DNA of 5,829 nucleotides. Source: Akkermansia sp. (GTDB lineage Bacteria; Verrucomicrobiota; Verrucomicrobiia; Verrucomicrobiales; Akkermansiaceae). This document shows positions 1 to 4,942 of this stretch, in pieces. Every line of letters starts with the position of its first letter. Position 1 is the first letter of the stretch. Where the stretch lies: assembly GCA_020047775.1 (NCBI GenBank), contig JAIFNK010000219.1, positions 1 to 5,829 of the forward strand. The letters are read 5' to 3'. A model generated the notes under the pieces. The model ran no database searches. It saw only the letters and a list, made by a program, of their open reading frames with translations, and was not told the origin of the DNA. The translations under genes and the position numbers were made by a program.

Positions 1-340
1 TATCGTGGAACTCAGATGCACCAAGGTAGGCACCGAGTGCCATGAGTTTGGTGCCGCCGGTCATATTGACGATCCCGCCAGGGAAAACGGAGAGAAGCTG
101 CTTGTAGGCATGGCGGACTTCCTCGGTGCCAGGGAACGGGCTTTTGAGTTGGCTGATCTGGAACTCGGCGGTGGACCCGCCGAGACGGGCGGCGGCTTCC
201 AGATGTGAGGCGGATTTCCTCATGGCATCGTCGTTGCTGCAAATTTGGATGACGCGCTGTGGTTGGATGGCGAGCAGAGGCAGGAGGTTCTGCATGGTCT
301 GTCCGCTAACGAGGTGGATGAGGGTGAGATTGTTTGGCAT
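1..340 (-). CDS. can2: CARF-domain ancillary nuclease, Can2/Card1 (DUF1887) family, N-terminal part only
   Basis: Reading from the ATG at 340-338 gives 113 residues with no stop before the window edge, so only the N-terminal CARF domain is visible. The first strand runs into LVSGQT (residues 10-15), and a second conserved loop reads NMTGGTKLM (92-100). These match the two ligand-binding motifs of the DUF1887 proteins Card1 and Can2, whose first strand ends in a similar LVSEQT and whose second loop is N-x-TGGTK-x-M. Family members bind cyclic tetra-adenylate made by Cas10 and then cut nucleic acid with a C-terminal PD-(D/E)XK nuclease domain, which here would lie outside the window. It is last of the visible operon, 50 nt after the preceding stop, with no strong Shine-Dalgarno upstream. 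A different CARF protein with the same N-terminal motif cannot be excluded without the C-terminal half. Confidence 0.8.
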   Translation of the reverse strand, partial: MPNNLTLIHLVSGQTMQNLLPLLAIQPQRVIQICSNDDAMRKSASHLEAAARLGGSTAEFQISQLKSPFPGTEEVRHAYKQLLSVFPGGIVNMTGGTKLMALGAYLGASEFHD

Positions 341-390
341 CGGAAAAGGATCAGGTGAGTGGAGGGGTGATGAGATAAGGGATAGGATGG

Positions 391-603
391 TCAAGGTCGA
401 TCCACGCCGCCGTCGAGTTCGGCGGGCCAGGGGGAGAGGTCGTCGGGGGTGTTGAAATTGGCGTGATACCACTCGAGTTCCTTCATGCGTTCCTCGTAGG
501 GCAGGCGTGCCCAGCGGGCTTTGTCCTCGCCGAGGTCGCGGGCGAGGATTTCGTAGTAAATCTCGGGATACTCCGGTGAGAAATGTGGCGCGGGTGGATT
601 CAT
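391..603 (-). CDS. Small orphan protein, 70 residues, translationally coupled to the nucleotidyltransferase
   Basis: I do not recognise this protein. The ATG (603-601) overlaps the TGA of the upstream gene (602-600) as ATGA, which favours a real gene translated by reinitiation; there is no Shine-Dalgarno otherwise. The protein is rich in charged and aromatic residues. A proline-rich start (residues 2-14) is followed by a probable helical stretch, PEIYYEILARDLGEDKARW (about 13-31), then YEERMKELEWYH (about 36-47), and a Pro/Asp-rich tail. It has no signal peptide, membrane segment, cysteine or obvious metal site. It could be a partner, inhibitor or antitoxin-like companion of the nucleotidyltransferase, or a small subunit used with the CRISPR effector; the sequence does not decide between these. 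Confidence 0.7.
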   Translation of the reverse strand: MNPPAPHFSPEYPEIYYEILARDLGEDKARWARLPYEERMKELEWYHANFNTPDDLSPWPAELDGGVDRP

Positions 604-1547
604 GGCAGGATGGATTCGAGGGGCATCGCCACCTTTGCGATTTCCTGTGGAGTGGCTGCGGTCAAAGCGACGGTCCGCGCGATTCCCTTTTGATAAATGG
701 CCTTGCGAGTCGGTTCAGGTGCAATCGGGGCGGGCGGGAGACGAAAGCGTGCGACGGCTTCGCGAAGGTGCTGGTGCTGGATTTCAAAAGGTTCCGCCGT
801 GGGCCATTCACCCACTGCGTCGCGCTGCCAACGACGATAGAAATCCTTCCACTCCTGTTGGTAGATCCGGTATCGCTCGCGATTGATGCATTCCCAGATG
901 CTCTGCTCGATCAAGAGCAGTCGCTCCAAGGACGGCTCCTTCATGCTGGCAAGCTGGTCGAGCAAGGGCCGCACTTTCCGGAGTGGGGCGCGGGTGGCTT
1001 CGTCCAACCGGCTCCAATTCTGTTGGAGAATCACAAGCTCTCTGAGGTGCAGCAGTCCCACATGGTCTCCCGCGATGCATGACTGGATGGCCAGACCGTT
1101 GACGAAGGGCCAATCCTTAGCCCTGTCTGTTTTCTTCATCTGCGCGACGACATTGCGGCTGGCGATCCCACCACTCTCCGGCAGCCATTCGTCGCCGTGC
1201 AAGCGCGGGGGCTTGCCGAAAAAATCGAGGTGATGTTCCGGGGAGCCGGGTTCATCATGGATGGCGATGTGGGTGGTCCAGCCACCGCGATGGTATGCTT
1301 CGAGAAAGGGTGCGCCGAACAGCGGGCGGTAGGAAACGCGCCAGTTCCGACCGGTGAGTCCACGCTCGCATTCGCATAACATGGCGACGAGTTTTTCCAA
1401 ATCTTCCGGGTGGATGATCCAGTCGGTGTCCTTGGTGTTCTGCTGGATGCCGTATTCCACACAGGCCATGCCGGAGGTGAGCACATGGCGGATGCCGTGC
1501 TCGCGCATGAGGGACTGGAAGGCGCGGTAGAACTGGATGGGTGACAT
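600..1547 (-). CDS. Predicted nucleotidyltransferase-fold protein embedded in the Cmr operon
   Basis: The 315-residue product has the pattern of a nucleotidyltransferase of the broad MNT/AbiEii-like superfamily. A strand-loop motif TSGMACVEYG (24-33) stands where the family has a GG/GS motif. It is followed by KDTDWII (39-45), holding the two metal-binding Asp residues D40 and D42, and a third acidic strand HLDFF (106-110, D108). A later block, K138-K139-T-D-R-x-K-D145, resembles the K...R.KD segment after the core in AbiEii-like proteins. Residues from about 155 are predicted helical and Trp/Tyr/Arg-rich (for example near 220-245), and I cannot assign them. The reading frame is open to 1868, but I chose the ATG at 1547 because it follows the cmr1 stop by 23 nt, and the upstream extension is low-complexity Pro/Arg sequence from overlap with cmr1. 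The substrate (a nucleotide added to RNA, to protein, or a signalling molecule) is unknown. Confidence 0.8.
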   Translation of the reverse strand: MSPIQFYRAFQSLMREHGIRHVLTSGMACVEYGIQQNTKDTDWIIHPEDLEKLVAMLCECERGLTGRNWRVSYRPLFGAPFLEAYHRGGWTTHIAIHDEPGSPEHHLDFFGKPPRLHGDEWLPESGGIASRNVVAQMKKTDRAKDWPFVNGLAIQSCIAGDHVGLLHLRELVILQQNWSRLDEATRAPLRKVRPLLDQLASMKEPSLERLLLIEQSIWECINRERYRIYQQEWKDFYRRWQRDAVGEWPTAEPFEIQHQHLREAVARFRLPPAPIAPEPTRKAIYQKGIARTVALTAATPQEIAKVAMPLESILP

Positions 1548-1570
1548 GGGAAGAGATTGGGGATTGGAGA

Positions 1571-2608
1571 TCAAATTGAAGGTGGATACCACGCTTGCTG
1601 GCGCAGACCGCCGTATTTGGGTTCTTGGGTGAGGGCGACAAAGCGGGTGACCAGGTCCGGACGCCCGGAGTTTTGCCATTCCTGCACTTGGGCTTTGTAT
1701 TTTGTGATCGAGGAAAATTCGAAGGGCGGGGCGAGGAGGGCGGCGACGGGATCGTCGGATTCCGGCTCCGTCGGCGGGTGGTCTTCCGGATAGTGGGGGC
1801 GGCTGATCTCGCTGAGGAGATGCTTCGGGCCGACGAGCAGGAGGTGGAACTTGCCGTCTTTGCGCCACGGCCTGAGCAAGATCGGACTGGCAAGGCGGGA
1901 GGTCCCTTTCTCGGCGATGCTGCCGAAGTAGTCGGATTTTCGTTTGCCGGAATCTTTAAGCGATGTTCTGGCGTCGCGCAGCCAGTTGCCGGCCTCGGTG
2001 GCAAATGAGGCGAAGGTGTCCCGGGGCTTGAAGTTTTCGGGAAAGGCGCAGGCGGTTTCCGGGGGAAGCAAGCTGGCGGGGTCCGGCAGTGAGGTTGGCT
2101 TGCCATTGATTTCCCGGATCGTGAGGGCGCCAAAGCCGCGGCGGGAGCGATTCCCGAGAGTGCCCAGCCAGGCAAAAGCGGTGGCGGTGGAAAGCAATTG
2201 GTCCCAGTCGGCAGGCGACAGGCGGCGATTGATCAGAATGAGGCTGAAGGTTGCCCCCTCAGGCAATGCGGCCCGGTAGTTGGCACCGTTGTCCATTTCC
2301 TGGGCGTAGAGGAAATAAGAACGATCCAACCCGATGGATTTGGGTGTGGTGGCGGCTTTCACCTGCTCCGGCGGATCGAGGACCCGGACAGAAAAGCCAG
2401 CGGCGGTGCGTGAATCACCCGCGACGGAACCGAAGATGCGGGCTTCGGACGCCTGTTTTCCGAGCAACCGGTGCCACGAGCGGAGTTGGCCGAGGATGGA
2501 AGGGGCGCGGAGTTCCGCCAGGGGACCATTCTGGTCTTCCCGCTTCGGGACCGCGCCGCCGATGAAGGCAGGGGAGAGAAACGCGAGTTTGAAGGAGCTG
2601 TGTTGCAT
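1571..2608 (-). CDS. cmr1: Type III-B CRISPR RAMP protein Cmr1
   Basis: Cmr1 is the Cas7-like subunit that, with Cmr6, caps the end of the Cmr complex holding the 3' part of the crRNA. The 345-residue product shows two RAMP halves. The N-terminal half begins with the strand LAFLSPAFIGGA (8-19) and the Cmr1 signature ELRAPSILGQLRSWHR (32-47), followed by EARIFGS (55-61) and a glycine-rich loop LGTLGNRSRRGFGAL (148-162). The second half contains SRLASPILLRPW, a strand typical of the second Cmr1 RAMP domain. Its length suits the shorter bacterial members. The ATG is 7 nt after the cmr6 stop. No strong Shine-Dalgarno is seen, so translation may depend on coupling to cmr6. Cmr1 is often first in Cmr operons; here it is the last core gene, directly before the ancillary genes. 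Confidence 0.93.
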   Translation of the reverse strand: MQHSSFKLAFLSPAFIGGAVPKREDQNGPLAELRAPSILGQLRSWHRLLGKQASEARIFGSVAGDSRTAAGFSVRVLDPPEQVKAATTPKSIGLDRSYFLYAQEMDNGANYRAALPEGATFSLILINRRLSPADWDQLLSTATAFAWLGTLGNRSRRGFGALTIREINGKPTSLPDPASLLPPETACAFPENFKPRDTFASFATEAGNWLRDARTSLKDSGKRKSDYFGSIAEKGTSRLASPILLRPWRKDGKFHLLLVGPKHLLSEISRPHYPEDHPPTEPESDDPVAALLAPPFEFSSITKYKAQVQEWQNSGRPDLVTRFVALTQEPKYGGLRQQAWYPPSI

Positions 2609-2615
2609 GGCGGGA

Positions 2616-3842
2616 TCAGGTGCGGGGCCGGATTTTTTCCAGTAGGATTTTGCCGGCGGGATCGGTTTTGAAGGGGTTCCAGAACGGGTCTTTGAAGTCC
2701 GCCAGTTTGCCCGGGGCGATGGATTCCAAAATCTCTGTCAGCGCTGGCGTATCGAAGTCGGCGGCGAGTTTGGCAAAGCCGCGGGCGTTCATGCCGTTGA
2801 TGGGTTTCTCACCCCAGTTCCTGAGGAATGACTCCACGGGCGAAAGTCGGGGTGCGAAGCGGTCGAGGAATTCCGGTTTGCCATCGGCGATGACTTGGAA
2901 CCAACCGTAGCCGGCGTGGGTCTTGGCACCGAGGCCGAGGAGTTCGAGGCCGTGGGCGAGCCAGAGCCTGGCGAGGGCGAGCGGGGTGGTGTTAGGGAAG
3001 GCTCGTGGGCAAGATGCCCACGCTCCTTGACGGAGGGGGATGAGGGGGAACGTGAAGTGGTCACCGTCTTTCTGGGGGGCGATGGCGGGGAAGAAGACGG
3101 GGACGGGGTCTTCGGTGTCGGGGGCGTTTTCAAAACCGGGTTTACCTTCGTGGTAGGCGGTGTGGTGCGGGGTGAGCACGTCGAGTTCCAGGCCGGGGTC
3201 GCGGTTGGGGGTGGCTGGGAGGAAGGCGACGGTGCCGGCGAAGGTGTCGTGCGGCGGGAGGAGGTCGCGGGCGGCGGCGAGGAGGGTTTTGTCGCGGTGG
3301 CAGGCCCAGAAGAGATCGGACTGATTGGCTGGATCTGACCGATCAGACCAATCTTGTTTGACCCAGCCGAAGACCCAGGCGACGGCCGCGAGCATTTCCG
3401 CGGGAGTCTGGAAGGATGCCCGGCAGGGTAGGGTGAGATCATCGGCGGAGGACACGTTGGCTGAGGCGAGCGCTCCGTGCCAGTCGTGGAGGGTTTGGAG
3501 GGCCATGCGGCGGGCGAGGCCTTTGACGGCGGAGCCGGGGATAAGGGGGTAACCGTAGCGGTCGAAGAGCAGGTTGGCGTTTTCCATGACGCCACCGGCG
3601 AGGTTGACCATCAGGCGGGCTTGGAGTTGGGCGTGGAGGATGGTGGCTGCTTGGGGGAGCCAACCGAGCGTGGGGTGTTGTTTTTCCGCAGGCTTGCCGA
3701 TGAGAGCGTTGAACCACTGCTTGCGATCGCCTTCCTTGGCTTGGGGATCGGCGAAGCGGTCAGCGAAGAGAGAGCGGGATTCGCAGTGTTCCGCACGGTC
3801 TCCGATGGCGGCTTTCGTGGCATTGAGTAGAGAAATGGCCAT
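2616..3842 (-). CDS. cmr6: Type III-B CRISPR RAMP protein Cmr6
   Basis: Cmr6 is the single-RAMP Cas7-like subunit next to Cmr1 at the crRNA 3'-side end of the complex. The 408-residue product has the Cmr6 signature: MVNLAGGVMENANLLFDR (78-95), then YPLIPGSAVKGLARR (98-112), the RNA-binding thumb-base motif of RAMPs, and the glycine-rich loop LGLGAKTHAGYGWF (302-315) near the end. The protein is longer than many Cmr6 proteins. Two in-frame stretches, about residues 163-177 and 271-282, are encoded by palindromic repeat-like DNA and look like insertions into surface loops. The C-terminal part after about residue 320 is an extension I cannot match to a motif. The start ATG is 5 nt after the toxin stop, so expression may depend on read-through of the toxin-antitoxin pair. 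Confidence 0.93.
   Translation of the reverse strand: MAISLLNATKAAIGDRAEHCESRSLFADRFADPQAKEGDRKQWFNALIGKPAEKQHPTLGWLPQAATILHAQLQARLMVNLAGGVMENANLLFDRYGYPLIPGSAVKGLARRMALQTLHDWHGALASANVSSADDLTLPCRASFQTPAEMLAAVAWVFGWVKQDWSDRSDPANQSDLFWACHRDKTLLAAARDLLPPHDTFAGTVAFLPATPNRDPGLELDVLTPHHTAYHEGKPGFENAPDTEDPVPVFFPAIAPQKDGDHFTFPLIPLRQGAWASCPRAFPNTTPLALARLWLAHGLELLGLGAKTHAGYGWFQVIADGKPEFLDRFAPRLSPVESFLRNWGEKPINGMNARGFAKLAADFDTPALTEILESIAPGKLADFKDPFWNPFKTDPAGKILLEKIRPRT
2998..3028. repeat. Palindromic REP-like element inside cmr6, in frame
   Basis: An 8-bp perfect stem (3004-3011 with 3015-3022, CGTGGGCA/TGCCCACG) closes on a 3-nt AGA loop. A symmetric 2x2 CT/CT interruption separates it from a 4-bp outer stem, AAGG (2998-3001) with CCTT (3025-3028). 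On the coding strand it reads GGAGCGTGGGCATCTTGCCC and encodes about residues 271-282 of Cmr6 without breaking the frame. The form resembles dispersed hairpin repeats I recall from Verrucomicrobiota and Planctomycetes genomes; that link is memory, not a search. Confidence 0.72.
3314..3353. repeat. Imperfect inverted repeat inside cmr6 encoding an S-D-rich segment
   Basis: Two arms of about 15 nt (3314-3329 and 3337-3353) pair with a few mismatches or G-T wobbles around a short centre. The theme TGATCGG/TGATTGG recurs within both arms. On the coding strand it yields the stretch DWSDRSDPANQSD at Cmr6 residues 164-176, which is low in complexity compared with the sequence around it. I recall similar GATCxGTC-rich repeats coding for SD-rich peptides in Verrucomicrobiota, so this may be a second dispersed element in the same gene. 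Confidence 0.5.
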
Positions 3843-3847
3843 GCGAA

Positions 3848-4246
3848 TCAGGGGGTGAAGGGATTGATGATCTGAATGCCACAGCTCTCAAAGTCGGCAG
3901 TGTTGCGGGTGGCGAGCGGGAGCTTGTGGAGGAGGGCGGTGGCTCCGATGAGCATGTCGGAGGGATGGCGGGTAATGCCTTTGGCTGCAAAGGTGCCGCG
4001 CAGTGTGCCGGCGCTGCGGGCGATGGCAGACGTGACGGGAAGAATCTGGCATTGGCGTTCGAGGAATTCGTCCAACCACTGGCGCTTCAGCGGCAGGTTT
4101 TTTTGGGTAAGGCCGAAGACGAGTTCTTCGAGGGTGATGACACTGACGAGGAATCCGGCTTGGCGGTCCGCCCACGCGACAACCGCCGGATCGGGCTGGC
4201 GGCGCATGAGTTCGCTGACGATGTTGGTGTCGATGAGCGGAATCAT
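3848..4246 (-). CDS. vapC: VapC-type PIN-domain toxin (ribonuclease)
   Basis: The 132-residue product is a complete PIN domain, the usual length for VapC. It begins IPLIDTNIVSELMRR, giving the first acidic residue D6 and E12. It continues with ITLEELVFG (E40/E41), RHPSDMLIGATA (D97) and LATRNTADFES (D118), the standard acidic set that binds Mg2+ in the RNase active site. VapC toxins cut tRNA or rRNA and are held inactive by the partner antitoxin encoded just upstream, 3 nt away. All active-site residues are present, so the toxin should be functional. It lies between two core cmr genes in the same orientation, 5 nt before cmr6, so any transcript reaching cmr6 from cmr4 or cmr5 also encodes the toxin. 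Confidence 0.93.
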   Translation of the reverse strand: MIPLIDTNIVSELMRRQPDPAVVAWADRQAGFLVSVITLEELVFGLTQKNLPLKRQWLDEFLERQCQILPVTSAIARSAGTLRGTFAAKGITRHPSDMLIGATALLHKLPLATRNTADFESCGIQIINPFTP

Positions 4247-4249
4247 GGC

Positions 4250-4525
4250 TCAGTCTTCAGAGGGGAAGGGTGTGGTGGCGGAAGGCCGGCGGGCGGTCCG
4301 GGCCGGTGGTTCGAGATCGGCGTCTTCCGCGAGGAGAAGCGGGTGGATGCGTTGTAAGGTTTCCGCGACTGTTTCGCGGCGGTGAATATCTCCGGAGCCG
4401 GGCGGCTGAATGATGGCAAGCGTTTCACCGCGGAGGGTGAGCGCGAGCGGCTCGCCAGTGTCGCGAATCTCCTTGAGGAGGCCGAGGCAACGGGCTTTGA
4501 ACTTGGATACTTGAAGTGTTTTCAC
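4250..4525 (-). CDS. Phd/YefM-type antitoxin of the VapC toxin
   Basis: The 91-residue product has the N-terminal Phd/YefM fold: VSKFKARCLGLLKEIRDTGE (6-25) followed by a strand, LTLRGETLAIIQPP (29-42). These form the DNA-binding and dimer-forming domain. The remainder (43-91) is polar, Pro- and Glu/Asp-rich, as expected of the flexible tail that wraps the toxin. The start codon is GTG at 4525-4523; no in-frame ATG lies shortly upstream, and this start gives the canonical MKTLxVSKFKA beginning. AGAG lies 9 nt before the start, a weak ribosome site. Such antitoxins repress their own promoter, and an 8-bp direct repeat just upstream could be the operator. Confidence 0.9.
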   Translation of the reverse strand: MKTLQVSKFKARCLGLLKEIRDTGEPLALTLRGETLAIIQPPGSGDIHRRETVAETLQRIHPLLLAEDADLEPPARTARRPSATTPFPSED

Positions 4526-4532
4526 AAGGGTA

Positions 4533-4560
4533 ACTCTATGTGGTCAAATGAAGTGGTCAA
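4533..4560 (-). promoter_or_regulatory. Possible internal promoter for the toxin-antitoxin pair
   Basis: On the minus strand, TTGACC (4560-4555) matches the -35 consensus at 5 of 6 positions. After 16 nt, TAGAGT (4538-4533) matches the -10 at 4 of 6. The -35 overlaps the cmr5 stop codon. Initiation about 7 nt past the -10 would fall at about 4526, next to the antitoxin GTG at 4525, implying a leaderless or near-leaderless message. This is a consensus match by eye and assumes E. coli-like sigma factor preference. Confidence 0.35.
4540..4560 (-). repeat. 8-bp direct repeat upstream of the antitoxin, possible operator
   Basis: TTGACCAC occurs twice on the minus strand, at 4560-4553 and 4547-4540, separated by TTCAT, so the period is 13 bp. 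It spans the end of cmr5 and the gap before the antitoxin and covers the putative -35 and spacer. A repeated site here fits an autoregulatory operator for a Phd-type antitoxin, although Phd operators are more often palindromic. Confidence 0.4.
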
Positions 4561-4934
4561 GTTGGTGTTTCATCCTTGGTGGCGAAGCGTTTGAGAAACG
4601 CGAGGAAGGCGAGGGCCTCGGTGGTGGCGCGCTGGAGATCGAGGGCGGTGGCGGCGGCTGAGCCGAGTGCGGCGGTCATTTTCGCGGCGTCGTTCTTTCC
4701 TGCGAGCAGGGTGATGCCGAGATCCGGGTGGGCGAGGTGGGCGGCGGTGGCGTTCATGGCGGCGCCCATTTCCGTGCGTTTGGGTTTGCCGTCTTTCCCT
4801 TCCGTGGCGAAGGCGGTGGCGGCGAGGAGACCGTTCTGGAGGATCATGGCGGGAAGCTTGGAAACCGCCTGCCGGGAAGTGGAAGCGGCGGCGGAGAGTG
4901 CGGCGGCGGCGCGGATTTGATCGAGGTTTTGCAT
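4557..4934 (-). CDS. cmr5: Type III-B CRISPR small subunit Cmr5
   Basis: Cmr5 is the small, all-helical subunit that forms the inner filament of the Cmr complex along the target RNA. The 125-residue product has the family length and its two hallmark segments: KLPAMILQNGLLAATAF (26-42) and EALAFLAFLKRFA (106-118), matching the conserved LP.MI..NGL.....F and the closing helix ending in KRFA. The sequence is very rich in alanine. The start ATG is 8 nt after the cmr4 stop with no Shine-Dalgarno, so coupling to cmr4 translation is likely. The next gene is the antitoxin after a 31-nt gap, one of the widest among the genes here, which leaves room for the internal regulatory site. Confidence 0.92.
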   Translation of the reverse strand: MQNLDQIRAAAALSAAASTSRQAVSKLPAMILQNGLLAATAFATEGKDGKPKRTEMGAAMNATAAHLAHPDLGITLLAGKNDAAKMTAALGSAAATALDLQRATTEALAFLAFLKRFATKDETPT

Positions 4935-4942
4935 GGCGGATG

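Noticed and set aside
341..390. A terminator or promoter between the small orphan gene and the CARF gene
   Set aside because: The 50-nt gap has no stem followed by a T-run and no convincing -35/-10 pair, so I treat it as a plain intergenic gap.
903..920. A 6-bp inverted repeat, CTGCTC and GAGCAG, around a 6-nt centre
   Set aside because: It is short, within well-supported coding sequence, and likely to arise by chance at this base composition.
507..1082. A 191-codon plus-strand open frame
   Set aside because: It is antisense to the nucleotidyltransferase, has no start context and shows no family motif.
1548..1868. An upstream extension of the nucleotidyltransferase frame by 107 residues
   Set aside because: The extension overlaps the 3' end of cmr1 and is Pro/Arg-rich low-complexity sequence typical of an out-of-frame reading. 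The ATG at 1547 begins the recognisable fold.
1255..2175. A long minus-strand open frame of 306 codons
   Set aside because: It overlaps cmr1 and the nucleotidyltransferase in another frame, and its composition is Pro/Ser/Arg-rich without any motif.
2895..3338. A plus-strand open frame rich in Gly, Val and Glu
   Set aside because: It is antisense to cmr6 and its composition is that of the complement of a GC-rich coding sequence; no family motif is present.
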